This document shows positions 41,898-51,558 of a stretch of DNA of 64,000 nucleotides, in pieces. This DNA is from Roseateles oligotrophus. GTDB lineage: Bacteria > Pseudomonadota > Gammaproteobacteria > Burkholderiales > Burkholderiaceae_C. Position 1 is the first letter of the stretch. Every line of letters begins with the position of its first letter. The stretch lies in contig NZ_JACHLP010000009.1 in the NCBI RefSeq assembly GCF_014204525.1, positions 62,001-126,000 of the forward strand, given 5' to 3'. The translations under genes were made by a program, and so were the position numbers. The notes under the pieces were generated by a model. It saw nothing but the letters and a program-made list of their open reading frames with translations. It ran no database searches and was not told the origin of the DNA.

Positions 41898-44306
41898 GTG
41901 GCAAACTCCGCCGCTTCCGGTTTTCAAGTGATCCCCGACGATCCCGACGCTTTGGACAAGATCCTGCTTCAAATTGCCGCCGAACTGCAGGTTCGGCCGG
42001 CCCAAGTCAACGCCGCTGTTGAACTGCTCGATGGGGGCGCCACCGTCCCCTTCATCGCCCGCTACCGCAAGGAAGTGACCGACGGTCTGGACGACGCCCA
42101 GCTGCGCGATCTGGAGGCCCGCCTGGGCTATCTGCGCGAGCTGGAAGAGCGCCGCGCCGCCGTGCTCAAGAGCATCGAAGAGCAGGGCAAGCTGACGCCC
42201 GAGCTGCGCGCGCTGGTCGAGGCCGCGCCGACCAAGCAGGAGCTGGAAGACCTCTACCTGCCCTACAAGCAAAAGCGCCGCACCAAGGGCATGATGGCTC
42301 GCGAGGCCGGCCTGGAGCCGCTGGCCGACAAGCTGTTTGCCGACCCGACGCTGGATCCGCAGGCCGAGGCCGCCGCCTTCCTCAACCCCGATGCCGGTTT
42401 TGCCGACGCCTTTGCCGTGCTGGACGGCGTGCGCGACCTGCTCTCCGAGCGCTGGGCCGAGGACGCCTTGCTGATCGGCAAGCTGCGCGAATGGCTGTGG
42501 GAGGAGGGCTTGTTCCGTTCCAAGCTGATGGAAGGCAAGGACGAGAACAACCCCGATGTGGCCAAGTTCCGCGACTACTTCGATTACGACGAGCCCATCA
42601 AGACCGTGCCCTCGCACCGCGCCCTGGCCGTGTTCCGTGGCCGCACCCAGGAGTTGCTGGACGCCAAGCTGGTGTTGGACGAGGAGACCGTGGCCGGCCA
42701 GCCGGGCCTGGCGGAAGGCCGCATCGCCCGCCATCTGGGCTGGAGCCATGCCAATCGCCCGGCCGACGCCCTGATCCGCAAGACCGTGGCCTGGACCTGG
42801 AAGGTCAAGCTCAGCATGAGCCTGGAGCGCGATCTGTTCTCGCGCCTGCGCGAGGAGGCCGAGCGCGTCGCCATCAAGGTGTTTGCCGAGAATCTGCGCG
42901 ATCTGCTCTTGGCCGCACCGGCCGGCAAGCGGGTGGTGATGGGCCTGGACCCGGGCATTCGCACCGGCGTCAAGGTGGCGGTGGTCAGCGACACCGGCCG
43001 GGTGCTGGACACCTGCGCCGTCTTCCCGCACGAGCCGCGCAAGGACTGGGAAGGCTCCATCCACACCCTGGGCCGCTTGTGCGCCACCCATGGTGTGAAC
43101 CTGATCGCCATTGGCAATGGCACGGCCAGCCGCGAGACCGACAAGCTGGCCGCCGACCTGATCAAGCGCATCCAGCAGCTGGCCCCCGGCACCGAGATCC
43201 AGAAGGTGGTGGTCAGCGAGGCCGGTGCCTCCATCTACTCGGCCTCGGAGTTCGCCTCCAAGGAGCTGCCGGACCTGGACGTTACTTTGCGCGGTGCCGT
43301 CTCCATCGCCCGCCGCCTGCAGGACCCGCTGGCCGAGCTGGTCAAGATCGACCCCAAGAGCATCGGTGTCGGCCAGTACCAGCACGACGTCAACCAGAGC
43401 GAGATGGCCAAGACCCTTGACGCGGTGGTGGAAGACTGCGTCAACTCGGTGGGCGTGGACCTCAACACGGCCTCGGCGCCCCTGCTCTCGCGGGTGTCGG
43501 GCCTCTCCGCCACCGTGGCGGCTTCCATCGTGCGTTGGCGCGATGCCAATGGCGCCTTCAAGAGCCGCAAGCAATTGCTGGACGTGACGGGCCTGGGCCC
43601 CAAGACCTTCGAGCAGGCGGCAGGCTTTTTGCGTATCCGCGATGGAGAGAACCCGCTGGACTTCTCCGGCGTCCATCCCGAGACTTACCCCGTGGTCGAG
43701 CGCATCCTGGCCGCCGTCAAGCGGCCGGCCGCCGAGGTGATGGGCAAGAGCGATGTGATACGCACGCTCAAGCCCGAGGCCTTTGCCGACGAGAAATTCG
43801 GTGCCATCACCGTCAAGGACATCCTGGCCGAGCTGGAGAAGCCCGGCCGCGACCCGCGCCCCGACTTCAAGGTGGCCCGCTTCAGCGAGGGCGTGGACGA
43901 TATCAAGGATTTGCAGGAGGGCATGGTGCTGGAGGGCACGGTCTCCAACGTCGCCCAGTTCGGCGCTTTTGTGGATCTGGGCGTGCACCAGGACGGCCTG
44001 ATCCACGTCAGCCAGCTCTCCAACAAGTTCGTGGCCGATGCCCGTGAGGTGGTCAAGACCGGCGACATCGTCAAGGTGCGGGTGCTGGAGGTGGACCTGT
44101 CGCGCAAGCGCATCTCGCTGACCATGAAGCTGGATGCGCCCGTGCAGAAGAGTGGCGCCAAGGCCGACAACAGCTACCGGCCGGCCGCGCGCAACGAGCG
44201 TGCGGGCGGCGCTGCGGGCGCTCATCGCCCGGCCGCGCCCGCCAGCGCAGCGGCCGGCGGCAGCGCCATGGCCGCGGCTTTTGCCAAGCTGCAGAGCAAG
44301 CGTTGA
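41898..44306 (+). CDS. tex: Tex-family transcription accessory protein
   Basis: An 802-residue nucleic-acid-binding protein. Tex-N helical domain (LQIAAELQVRPAQVNAAVEL, LLDGGATVPFIARYRKEVT), a YqgF-like fold near residues 345-470 (VVMGLDPGIRTGVKVAVVSD), helix-hairpin-helix region (LLSRVSGLSATVAASIVRWR) and an S1 domain (about 675-745: GMVLEGTVSNVAQFGAFVDL, HVSQLSNKF). The tail is Ala/Gly/Arg-rich. Tex binds RNA and DNA and is needed for expression of some toxin and stress genes. The start is GTG 41898; GTG 41928 would fit the family length equally well. Confidence 0.93.
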   Translation: MANSAASGFQVIPDDPDALDKILLQIAAELQVRPAQVNAAVELLDGGATVPFIARYRKEVTDGLDDAQLRDLEARLGYLRELEERRAAVLKSIEEQGKLTPELRALVEAAPTKQELEDLYLPYKQKRRTKGMMAREAGLEPLADKLFADPTLDPQAEAAAFLNPDAGFADAFAVLDGVRDLLSERWAEDALLIGKLREWLWEEGLFRSKLMEGKDENNPDVAKFRDYFDYDEPIKTVPSHRALAVFRGRTQELLDAKLVLDEETVAGQPGLAEGRIARHLGWSHANRPADALIRKTVAWTWKVKLSMSLERDLFSRLREEAERVAIKVFAENLRDLLLAAPAGKRVVMGLDPGIRTGVKVAVVSDTGRVLDTCAVFPHEPRKDWEGSIHTLGRLCATHGVNLIAIGNGTASRETDKLAADLIKRIQQLAPGTEIQKVVVSEAGASIYSASEFASKELPDLDVTLRGAVSIARRLQDPLAELVKIDPKSIGVGQYQHDVNQSEMAKTLDAVVEDCVNSVGVDLNTASAPLLSRVSGLSATVAASIVRWRDANGAFKSRKQLLDVTGLGPKTFEQAAGFLRIRDGENPLDFSGVHPETYPVVERILAAVKRPAAEVMGKSDVIRTLKPEAFADEKFGAITVKDILAELEKPGRDPRPDFKVARFSEGVDDIKDLQEGMVLEGTVSNVAQFGAFVDLGVHQDGLIHVSQLSNKFVADAREVVKTGDIVKVRVLEVDLSRKRISLTMKLDAPVQKSGAKADNSYRPAARNERAGGAAGAHRPAAPASAAAGGSAMAAAFAKLQSKR

Positions 44307-44477
44307 GCCCGCTTGGCGGGCCACTTGCGAATGGGCGGCAGGGCTGGCAGATGAGGGCCTGATTTCCACCATTGGTCGCATTGCGGCAGACAGCAGATGG
44401 GCTAGCACTTATGGTGCGCGCTGGTTTTGATCTCAAACAAAGCAGCGAAGCCCCCCGCTGAACCCTTGGAGTATTTC

Positions 44478-46697
44478 TTGAAGCTCTCCTCAGTTGCCGC
44501 CGCCTGTGCCGCTCTTGCTTTCTCCTTGCATGCCCCCGGCTCGCAGGCCCAGGACGGCCAGCCCGGCAGCGATGCGCAGCCCCGCCCCGGTGCCAGGCTG
44601 GAACGCGTCGAGATCACGCGTCAGAACAGCGACACCGATCTGCGCCGCCGCGCCTCGGTGGCCAAGCAGATTTATGGCCGCGAAGAGATCGCCAAGTTCG
44701 GCGACAGCAATGTGGCCGATGTGCTCAAGCGCCTGCCCGGCGTGACGGTGGCCGGCGGCGCGCCCCGTATGCGCGGCCTGGGTTCGGGCTACACCCTGAT
44801 CCTGATCAACGGCGATCCGGCGCCGCCCGGTTTTGCCCTGGACCAGTTGGACCCGGCCCAAGTCGAACGCATCGAGGTCAGCAAGGGTCCGACCGCCGAC
44901 CAGAGCGCCCAGGCCGTCGCCGGCAGCATCAACATCATCCTGAAGGACGCGCCGCGCGTCAGTCAGCGCGATCTGCGCCTGGGCCTGGGCTATGGCGCCG
45001 TGCGGCCCACGCCCTCGGCCACCGTCACCTACGGCGAGCGCTTCGGCGATGTGTCGCTGTCGCTGCCGCTCTCGGTGTTTGAGTGGCGCGGCCAAAACAA
45101 CTTCAGCACCGAGCGGACGCTGGGCGCATCCCCTCAGGTCTACAGCCGCCAGGGCGAGCAGGCCAATTGGGGCCATGGCTTCAATACCTCGCCACGCCTG
45201 AACTGGAAGCTCAGCGACGAGGAGAGCCTGTCCCTGCAGGCCTTTGTGCAAAAAGGCTATTGGAACAATCGCCAGAGCTTTGACAAGCAGCCGGCGCAGC
45301 AGCAGCTGCCCTTTGCCGATGACGATTCCTACAACCATGGCACCTGGCAGAACCTGCGCGGCAATGCGCAGTGGATCAATCGCTTCAGCGATTCACAGCG
45401 CATCGAGCTCAAGCTGGCGCTGCAGGACTCCAAGGGCAATTACGACAATATGAGCTACCGCGAGCTGCTGCCCGGCGCCGGCCCGCAGCCCTTCCGCAAC
45501 ACGGTGGGCAATAGCCATGACCAGAGCCTGATCCAGGGTGGCAAGTATGGCCAGCTGCTGGGCGATGAGCACAGCCTGACCGTGGGCTGGGAGCTGGAAT
45601 GGCGCAAGCGCGATGAGCTGCGCACCCAGACCCAGAATGGCGAGGTCTTGCAACCCAAGTACGACAATCAGCTCTTCTCGGCCGGCATTGAGCGCCAGGC
45701 CTTGTTTGTGCAGGACGAGTGGGAGCTGTCGCCCCAGTGGTCCACCTATCTGGGCCTGCGCGGCGAGCGCATCCACTCCAGCAGCCGCGGCGCGGAGCAG
45801 CGCTTCAGCAATACCAGCACCGTGGTGACGCCGCTCTGGCATCTGAACTACAAGCTGGACCCCAAGGGCCGCGACATGATCCGCGCCAGCGTGACGCGCA
45901 GCTATAAGGCACCGGATCTGAATGCACTGCTGGCCCGCCCGCTGACGAATATCGTCAAGCCGGTGTTCGCGGCGGACGGCACGACGCCGCTGCCCAACGA
46001 CGAGCTCAACCCCGACCGCGCAGGCAACCCCCAGCTGAAGCCCGAACTGGCCACCGGCCTGGACATCGCCTTCGAGAAATATCTGAGCGGTGGCGGCATG
46101 GTCAGCGTGGGGGCTTTTTACCGGGGCATCACGGACCTGATCCGTAACAGCGTGTCGCTGGAGACGGTGGACTGGTCGCCCCTGCAGCGCTATGTCTCGC
46201 GCCCGGTGAATTTCTCCAAGGCCCAGACCATGGGCCTGGAGCTGGAAGTGAAGGGCCGCGCCGGCGAGCTGCTGCCCTCGCTCTTCGATCCCAAGCTGGC
46301 GCTGAATCTGCGCGGCAATCTGAGCCTCTACCACTCCAATGTGGAGGCCTTGGCCCTGCCCAATAACCGCCTGGACGGCCAGCAGCCCTGGTCGGCCAAT
46401 CTGGGTTTTGACTACCGCCTGAGCAGCCTGCCCCTGAGCACCGGCATGTCCCTGGCCTACACGCCGGGCTATGTGACCCAGCAGACGCTCAGCCAGTCGC
46501 TGGACCAGTCCAATAGCCGCTCGCTCGATGTCTATGCACAATGGGTGTTCAACAAGTCCGCCTCGCTGCGTTTCTCGGCCAGCAATCTGGCGCCGCTGGA
46601 TACCCGCTCCCTGACCCTGCTCAGCGATGGCAGCAGCACCCATGTCTTGCGCGCGTCACGCACCCAGTTCGGCCTGGCGCTGGAACTCAAGCTTTGA
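44478..46697 (+). CDS. TonB-dependent outer membrane receptor
   Basis: A 739-residue outer-membrane transporter. TTG 44478 is taken as start: GGAG lies 5 bases upstream and the protein then begins with a signal peptide (LSSVAAACAALAFSLHAPGSQAQ). A TonB-box-like ERVEITRQ is followed by the plug (YGREEIAKFGDSNVADVLKR, LPGVTV, RIEVSKGPTADQSAQAVAGS, INIIL). The 22-strand barrel ends in LALELKL, a less common terminus than aromatic Phe. The plug motif is that of ferric-siderophore/FepA-type receptors, but the cargo is unknown and no Fur box was found. A patatin-like gene follows after 13 bases. Confidence 0.9.
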   Translation: MKLSSVAAACAALAFSLHAPGSQAQDGQPGSDAQPRPGARLERVEITRQNSDTDLRRRASVAKQIYGREEIAKFGDSNVADVLKRLPGVTVAGGAPRMRGLGSGYTLILINGDPAPPGFALDQLDPAQVERIEVSKGPTADQSAQAVAGSINIILKDAPRVSQRDLRLGLGYGAVRPTPSATVTYGERFGDVSLSLPLSVFEWRGQNNFSTERTLGASPQVYSRQGEQANWGHGFNTSPRLNWKLSDEESLSLQAFVQKGYWNNRQSFDKQPAQQQLPFADDDSYNHGTWQNLRGNAQWINRFSDSQRIELKLALQDSKGNYDNMSYRELLPGAGPQPFRNTVGNSHDQSLIQGGKYGQLLGDEHSLTVGWELEWRKRDELRTQTQNGEVLQPKYDNQLFSAGIERQALFVQDEWELSPQWSTYLGLRGERIHSSSRGAEQRFSNTSTVVTPLWHLNYKLDPKGRDMIRASVTRSYKAPDLNALLARPLTNIVKPVFAADGTTPLPNDELNPDRAGNPQLKPELATGLDIAFEKYLSGGGMVSVGAFYRGITDLIRNSVSLETVDWSPLQRYVSRPVNFSKAQTMGLELEVKGRAGELLPSLFDPKLALNLRGNLSLYHSNVEALALPNNRLDGQQPWSANLGFDYRLSSLPLSTGMSLAYTPGYVTQQTLSQSLDQSNSRSLDVYAQWVFNKSASLRFSASNLAPLDTRSLTLLSDGSSTHVLRASRTQFGLALELKL

Positions 46698-46710
46698 TCT
46701 GATCGGGCCC

Positions 46711-47829
46711 ATGACGACGAGCACATCTGCACTGCTGATCTACGCCGGCCCGCGCGCCAAGGCACGCTTGCTGGAGCGCGGCCTGCGCCCGGAGGATGTG
46801 CAGGTCGTGCCCGCCGCTGCCGGTGGCCCCAAGGGCCTGATCCTCGGGCCGCTGGACAAATTCATCTTTGGCGAATGGCTGGCCCGCAGCCAGCAGCCCG
46901 TCCATCTGATGGGCGCCTCCATCGGCGCCTGGCGCATGGCCACGGCCTGCCTGAGCCGCAATGCCGCCGAGGTGGAACGCGAGTTTGAGACGCTGGCACA
47001 AGGCTATGTGCACCAAAGCTATGACGAGGAGCGGCCTGCCGGCAGCGCTGCCAGGAAGAACAAGATGCCCTCGGCCGCCTCCGTCAGCAAGGGCTTTGCC
47101 GCCAAGCTCGACGAGGTCTTCGGCGGCCGCGAGGCCCTGGCCCTGAGCCACCCCCGTTTTCGTCTGCATGTGCTGGCCTCGCGCGGCCGGCGCTTGCTGG
47201 CCAGGGAAGGGCGCTGGCGCACGCCGCTGGGTTATACGGCGGCCTTTGCGGCCAATCTGCTGTCTCGCCAGGCCATGGGGGGCTGGTTGGAACGGGTGAG
47301 TTTTTCAGACCCGCGCACGCCCTTGCCCCTGCCGCTGGACGATTTCCGCAGCCATCAGGTCGAACTCAATGCGGGCAATTTCCAGCCCAGCATTCTGGCC
47401 AGCTGCTCCATTCCCTTTTGGTTGCAGGCGGTGCATGACATCCCCGGCGCGCCGCGCGGCGCCTACTGGGACGGCGGCATCACCGACTACCACCTGCATC
47501 TGAACTACGGCGCCATGGCGGGTGAGGGGCTGGTGCTGTACCCGCATTTCCAGCGCCAGCTCGTGCCCGGCTGGCTGGACAAGGCCTTGAAGCGCCGCCA
47601 TGGCGCCACGCCTTTTCTCGACAACGTCGTGCTGCTGGCGCCCAACCCGGCCTGGATCGCCACGCTGCCGGGCGCCAAGCTGCCCGATCGCTCCGACTTC
47701 CAAAAGTTTGGAGATGACATGGCCGGTCGCGCCCGGCAATGGCTGCGCGCCATTGCCGAGAGTCAGCGCCTGCGCGATGAGTTTGCAAAGTCTTGCGAGG
47801 CCGCTTCATTGCAGACCCTGGATCTGTAA
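46711..47829 (+). CDS. Patatin-like phospholipase
   Basis: A 372-residue lipid acyl hydrolase. [20 protein letters not shown] forms the oxyanion loop, MGASIGAW holds the nucleophile (Ser70 in GxSxG), and [10 protein letters not shown] holds the catalytic Asp of the Ser-Asp dyad. No signal peptide is evident. It begins 13 bases after the TonB receptor stop, so it may be co-transcribed. Its last codons overlap the thrS promoter region. The substrate cannot be told; a link to outer-membrane lipid turnover would be speculative. Confidence 0.88.
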   Translation: MTTSTSALLIYAGPRAKARLLERGLRPEDVQVVPAAAGGPKGLILGPLDKFIFGEWLARSQQPVHLMGASIGAWRMATACLSRNAAEVEREFETLAQGYVHQSYDEERPAGSAARKNKMPSAASVSKGFAAKLDEVFGGREALALSHPRFRLHVLASRGRRLLAREGRWRTPLGYTAAFAANLLSRQAMGGWLERVSFSDPRTPLPLPLDDFRSHQVELNAGNFQPSILASCSIPFWLQAVHDIPGAPRGAYWDGGITDYHLHLNYGAMAGEGLVLYPHFQRQLVPGWLDKALKRRHGATPFLDNVVLLAPNPAWIATLPGAKLPDRSDFQKFGDDMAGRARQWLRAIAESQRLRDEFAKSCEAASLQTLDL

Positions 47830-47836
47830 GCAGGGC

Positions 47837-47842
47837 TACAAT
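47837..47842 (+). promoter_or_regulatory. Possible -10 box of the thrS leader promoter
   Basis: TACAAT lies about 38 bases before the leader-peptide ATG, after the patatin stop. No good -35 hexamer was found at 16-18 bases. The position fits a transcript that starts before the leader peptide. Confidence 0.4.
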
Positions 47843-47879
47843 CGCTGCACGATCAACGAACAAGGGCGAGAAAGGCATC

Positions 47880-47924
47880 ATGGTTATGACACCGCGAACT
47901 ACGAGCACCTCCACAAAGGTTTAG
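47880..47924 (+). CDS. Threonine-rich leader peptide of thrS
   Basis: A 14-residue open frame, [14 protein letters not shown], with five Thr (four different Thr codons: ACA, ACT, ACG, ACC) out of 14. GAGAAAGG lies 4-11 bases before the ATG and gives it a ribosome binding site. It precedes thrS by about 150 bases with hairpins and a terminator between. This is the architecture of an amino-acid attenuator: ribosomes stall on the Thr codons when charged tRNA-Thr is scarce. Too short for ordinary gene finding. Confidence 0.8.
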   Translation: MVMTPRTTSTSTKV

Positions 47925-47925
47925 T

Positions 47926-48009
47926 CGGCCGCGGCTTGTCACGTCTTTCTCAGCTGCCTCTTGTCAGGCAGCCCCCAGCAAAAAGCGCGGCACAGTGGCC
48001 GCGCTTTTT
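47926..48009 (+). promoter_or_regulatory. thrS attenuator: antiterminator, pause hairpin and terminator
   Basis: Terminator: AAAAAGCGCGGC (47980-47991) and GCCGCGCTTTTT (47998-48009), a 12-base perfect stem ending in Ts. Antiterminator: GCCGCG (47928-47933), four bases after the leader stop, pairs with CGCGGC (47986-47991) of the terminator's left arm. Between them is GCTGCCT-cttgtc-AGGCAGC (47953-47972). A ribosome at the leader stop codon would cover the antiterminator and let the terminator form; one stalled on Thr codons would leave it free and allow read-through into thrS. Confidence 0.75.
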
Positions 48010-48076
48010 CATTTCTGGGTTTGCTTTGAGGCTTGGGAGTCCGGGCAGTCCCACAGAATTTCGGAGTATTGAAAAC

Positions 48077-49984
48077 ATGATCTCGATTCAATTGCCTGAC
48101 GGCTCCAAGCGTGAATTTCCGCAAGCCGTCACGGTGGCCGATGTGGCCGCCTCCATCGGCGCCGGCCTGGCCAAGGCTGCGCTGGCCGGCCGCGTCGATG
48201 GCCAGTTGGTGGACACCAGCCATTTGATCGCCGCCGATGCCCAGCTGGCCATCATCACCGACAAGGATGCCGATGGCCTGGAAGTGATACGCCACTCCAC
48301 CGCCCACTTGCTGGCCTATGCCGTCAAGGAGCTGTTCCCCGAGGCCCAGGTCACGATAGGCCCGGTGATCGAGCATGGCTTCTACTACGACTTCGCCTAC
48401 AAGCGACCCTTCACGCCGGACGACCTGGCCGCCATCGAATCCAAGATGGGCGAGCTGGCCAAGAAGGACGAGAAGATCGTTCGCTCGGTGCTGCCGCGCG
48501 ATGAGGCTGTGAGTTACTTCAAGGGCCTGGGCGAGGCCTACAAGGCCGAGATCATCGAGAGCATCCCGGCCGATCAGGCCGTCTCGCTCTATGCCGAGGG
48601 TGCTTTCACCGACCTCTGCCGCGGCCCCCACGTGCCTTCCACCGGCAAGCTCAAACACTTCAAGCTGATGAAGGTGGCCGGTGCCTACTGGCGCGGCGAT
48701 CACCGTAACGAGATGCTTCAGCGCATCTACGGCACGGCCTGGGCCAGCAAGGATGATTTGCAGAAGTATCTGCTGATGCTGGAGGAGGCCGAGAAGCGCG
48801 ACCACCGCAGGCTGGGCCGCGAACTTGACCTGTTCCACATCGACGAGCATTCGCCCGGCACCGTGTTCTGGCACCCCAAGGGCTGGACGATCTGGCAAGA
48901 GGTGGAGCAGTACATGCGCCGCGTTTACCGCGAGAACGGCTATCAAGAGGTCAAGGGCCCGCAGATCCTGGACAAGGGGCTGTGGGAGAAGTCCGGCCAC
49001 TGGGATAAGTACCGGGACAATATGTTCGTCACCGAGTCGGAGAAGCGCGACTACGCGCTCAAGCCGATGAACTGCCCCGGCCACATCCTGATCTTCAATC
49101 ACGGCATCAAGAGCTACCGCGACCTGCCCCTGCGCTTCGGCGAGTTCGGCCAATGCCATCGCAACGAGCCCACCGGCGGCCTGCACGGCATCATGCGGGT
49201 GCGCGGCTTCACCCAGGACGACGGCCATATCTTCTGCACCGAAGACCAGATCCTGCAAGAGTGCGCCAACTTCACGACTTTGCTGAAAAAGGTCTATGCC
49301 GATTTCGGCTTCACCGACATCGTCTACAAGGTGGCGACACGCCCCGAGGCCCGCATCGGCACCGACGAGTATTGGGACCGCACCGAGCAGGTGCTGATGG
49401 AGTCGCTGCGCCGCTCGGGTTGCGACTTCCAGATCGCGGCAGGCGAGGGCGCGTTCTACGCCCCCAAGATCGAGTACGCCCTGAAAGACGCCCTGGGCCG
49501 CCAGTGGCAGTGCGGCACGATTCAGATCGACTCCAATATGCCGGAGCGTCTGGGCGCCGAGTTTGTCGACGAAGACGGCCAGCGCAAGACCCCGGTCATG
49601 CTGCACCGGGCCATCGTCGGCAGCCTGGAACGTTTCATCGGAATTTTGATCGAACAGCATGCCGGCGCCCTGCCGGTCTGGCTGGCGCCGACCCAGGTGG
49701 TGGTGGCCAATATCACCGATGCGCAGGCGGATTACGTCGCTGAAATCGTGAAATCGCTGGAGAAACAAGGGCTTAGAGTCCAGGCCGATTTGCGCAACGA
49801 GAAGATCACGTATAAAATCCGCGAGCATTCTTTGCAAAAGGTTCCGTACATCCTGGTCGTAGGCGACAAGGAAAAGGCAAATGGAACCGTTGCGGTGCGC
49901 GCCCGTGGCAAGCAAGATTTGGGTGTGATGGCTCTGGCAGACTTCCTCGTGAAGGCCGCAGCCGACGTCGCTCAAAAGGCTTGA
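48077..49984 (+). CDS. thrS: Threonine--tRNA ligase
   Basis: A 635-residue class II aminoacyl-tRNA synthetase. ATG 48077 ([14 protein letters not shown]) with GGAG upstream gives the standard length. The TGS domain covers about 1-60, the editing domain about 65-225 ([27 protein letters not shown]), the catalytic core about 240-530 ([10 protein letters not shown] with the zinc Cys, [52 protein letters not shown]) and the anticodon-binding domain at the end. It is controlled by the upstream Thr attenuator rather than by a translational operator as in E. coli. infC follows after 72 bases, the common thrS-infC-rpmI-rplT-pheST order. Confidence 0.97.
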   Translation: MISIQLPDGSKREFPQAVTVADVAASIGAGLAKAALAGRVDGQLVDTSHLIAADAQLAIITDKDADGLEVIRHSTAHLLAYAVKELFPEAQVTIGPVIEHGFYYDFAYKRPFTPDDLAAIESKMGELAKKDEKIVRSVLPRDEAVSYFKGLGEAYKAEIIESIPADQAVSLYAEGAFTDLCRGPHVPSTGKLKHFKLMKVAGAYWRGDHRNEMLQRIYGTAWASKDDLQKYLLMLEEAEKRDHRRLGRELDLFHIDEHSPGTVFWHPKGWTIWQEVEQYMRRVYRENGYQEVKGPQILDKGLWEKSGHWDKYRDNMFVTESEKRDYALKPMNCPGHILIFNHGIKSYRDLPLRFGEFGQCHRNEPTGGLHGIMRVRGFTQDDGHIFCTEDQILQECANFTTLLKKVYADFGFTDIVYKVATRPEARIGTDEYWDRTEQVLMESLRRSGCDFQIAAGEGAFYAPKIEYALKDALGRQWQCGTIQIDSNMPERLGAEFVDEDGQRKTPVMLHRAIVGSLERFIGILIEQHAGALPVWLAPTQVVVANITDAQADYVAEIVKSLEKQGLRVQADLRNEKITYKIREHSLQKVPYILVVGDKEKANGTVAVRARGKQDLGVMALADFLVKAAADVAQKA

Positions 49985-50056
49985 TTTTTGTCACCCGAGG
50001 CGCGCTTTTGTTTTGTTTGGGCCCCGCGCCTCGGGGTTCGTTGAAAGGTATCCACC

Positions 50057-50602
50057 ATCGCTACTTTTGCTGACCGTCGTGCTGTTCCTGAGCGCAAGCA
50101 TCGGCTGAACCGTGAAATCATGGCTCCCGAGGTTCGTCTGAACGGCCCTGAGAATGAGCCGCTCGGAATTGTGAGCATCCAGGAAGCGCTGCGCATGGCG
50201 GGCGAGCTGGACGTGGACGTTGTCGAAATCTCCGCCACCGCCACACCTCCGGTGTGCCGCCTGATGGACTACGGCAAGTTCAAGTACATCGAACAAAAGC
50301 GCGCCGCCGAGGCCAAGTCCAAGCAGAAGGTCATTGAAATCAAGGAAGTCAAGTTCCGCCCGGGTACGGACGAAGGCGACTACCAGATCAAGATGCGCAA
50401 TCTGCGCCGCTTCATCGCCGAGGACGGTGACAAGGGCAAGGTCACGCTGCGCTATCGCGGCCGCGAGATCACCCACCAGGACATCGGCATGCGCCTGCTG
50501 GAACGTATCCGCGACGAGCTGGCGGATGTGGCGGTGGTCGAGAATATGCCGCGCCTGGAAGGCCGGCAGATGATCATGGTTCTCGCTCCTAAGAAACGTT
50601 AG
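50057..50602 (+). CDS. infC: Translation initiation factor IF-3, AUC start
   Basis: A 181-residue factor that keeps 30S subunits apart and proofreads the start codon. The proper start is ATC 50057: it is in frame, has AAAGG about 9 bases upstream, and gives the conserved N-terminus [21 protein letters not shown] start at ATG 50120 would remove 21 conserved residues. AUC/AUU starts are typical of infC and let IF3 repress its own translation by rejecting its own start codon. Blocks [20 protein letters not shown] and [17 protein letters not shown] are normal, ending [10 protein letters not shown]. Confidence 0.95.
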   Translation: MATFADRRAVPERKHRLNREIMAPEVRLNGPENEPLGIVSIQEALRMAGELDVDVVEISATATPPVCRLMDYGKFKYIEQKRAAEAKSKQKVIEIKEVKFRPGTDEGDYQIKMRNLRRFIAEDGDKGKVTLRYRGREITHQDIGMRLLERIRDELADVAVVENMPRLEGRQMIMVLAPKKR

Positions 50603-50838
50603 CCCCCGGCCTGCGGGTACGCAGGCACACCCCCCGAGGGGGTGCAATTGAAACCGAGCTTGTGCTCGGTTTCAATTGCATGAGCCGTCCTTGGGGCGGC
50701 CCGGCGAACGGCTCTTGGGCCGAACGCCACAAAATCAAGCCCGTCGATTTGGTCATCGGCGGGCTTATCAGTCTCCTGAGGCTGGCAAGTGTTGAGAGGC
50801 CCTCAACCGCCCCAGGGACATCTTAAAAGGAGCATCTC
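50603..50838 (+). other. infC-rpmI intergenic leader with stable hairpins
   Basis: No gene in these 236 bases. Three hairpins are evident: a C/G-rich one (CACCCCCCGAGGGGGTG region near 50627-50644), a perfect 17-base stem with loop TTGT (50643-50659 with 50664-50680), and AAGCCCGTCGAT-ttggtc-ATCGGCGGGCTT (50737-50766, 12 pairs with one wobble). None has a T-tract. The second looks like a dispersed repeat. The third lies closest to rpmI and could be part of an L20-binding autoregulatory leader, which is only a possibility. Confidence 0.5.
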
Positions 50839-51042
50839 ATGCCCAAAATGAAGACCAAGAGCAGCGCCAAGAAGCGCTTCCGCGTGCGTCCGGGTGGTAC
50901 CGTCAAGCGCGGTCAAGCGTTCAAGCGCCACATCCTGACCAAGAAGTCCACCAAGAACAAGCGCCACCTGCGTGGCACGGCCACGGTGCATGAAACCAAT
51001 ATGGGTCACATCGCTCAGATGCTGCCCCTGGCTGGTCTGTAA
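50839..51042 (+). CDS. rpmI: 50S ribosomal protein L35
   Basis: A 67-residue basic protein of the large subunit: [20 protein letters not shown] at the start and [19 protein letters not shown], matching L35 throughout. AAAAGGAG precedes the ATG by 6 bases. rplT follows after 25 bases. In E. coli L20 controls both genes by binding the rpmI leader; the long leader here is compatible with control but no binding site was identified. Confidence 0.97.
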   Translation: MPKMKTKSSAKKRFRVRPGGTVKRGQAFKRHILTKKSTKNKRHLRGTATVHETNMGHIAQMLPLAGL

Positions 51043-51067
51043 ACCACTTAACTAAAGGAGATTTAAT

Positions 51068-51424
51068 ATGCCTCGCGTTAAACGTGGTGTTACCGCTCGT
51101 GCCCGTCACAAGAAGGTCCTGGCTCTGGCCAAGGGCTTCCGTGGTCGTCGTAAGAATGTCTTCCGCATCGCCAAACAGGCGGTGATGAAGGCAGGTCAAT
51201 ACGCCTACCGTGACCGTCGCGCCAAGAAGCGTGTGTTCCGTGCCCTGTGGATTGCGCGTATCAACGCAGCAAGCCGCGGCCTGGGCCTGACCTACAGCAA
51301 GTTTGTGGCTGGCCTGAAGAAGGCTCAGATCGAGATCGACCGCAAGGTCCTGGCCGATCTGGCCGTCAACGATCCTGCTGGCTTCGCCAGCATCTTCGCC
51401 AAGGTCAAGGCTGCACTGGCTTGA
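51068..51424 (+). CDS. rplT: 50S ribosomal protein L20
   Basis: A 118-residue protein that binds 23S rRNA early in large-subunit assembly. [20 protein letters not shown] and [20 protein letters not shown] are the highly conserved basic N-terminal extension, and [20 protein letters not shown] the start of the globular part. Length is normal. AAAGGAG stands 8 bases before the ATG. A terminator-like hairpin separates it from pheS. Confidence 0.97.
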   Translation: MPRVKRGVTARARHKKVLALAKGFRGRRKNVFRIAKQAVMKAGQYAYRDRRAKKRVFRALWIARINAASRGLGLTYSKFVAGLKKAQIEIDRKVLADLAVNDPAGFASIFAKVKAALA

Positions 51425-51492
51425 TGCCTGTTGCCGCCTTGTTGCGGCATCCGGCAAGCGCTGAACCTCGCGGTTTGGCGCTCAGCAACCTC

Positions 51493-51526
51493 AAAGGCCG
51501 ACACCATGGTGCTCGGCCTTTTTTTA
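51493..51526 (+). terminator. Intrinsic terminator between rplT and pheS
   Basis: AAAGGCCGA (51493-51501) pairs with TCGGCCTTT, with CACCATGGTG in the upper part and one bulged base; TTTTTTTATTT follows. It should end most infC-rpmI-rplT transcripts, with partial read-through or a separate promoter for pheST. A Phe-rich leader peptide as in E. coli pheM was looked for and not found. Confidence 0.8.
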
Positions 51527-51558
51527 TTTCCGCCCGAACGAAGAATTTTGGCTTCAAG

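Noticed and set aside
47830-48076. tRNA or T-box in the thrS leader
   Set aside because: No cloverleaf and no T-box sequence; the peptide/terminator layout explains the region, and T-boxes are rare in proteobacteria.
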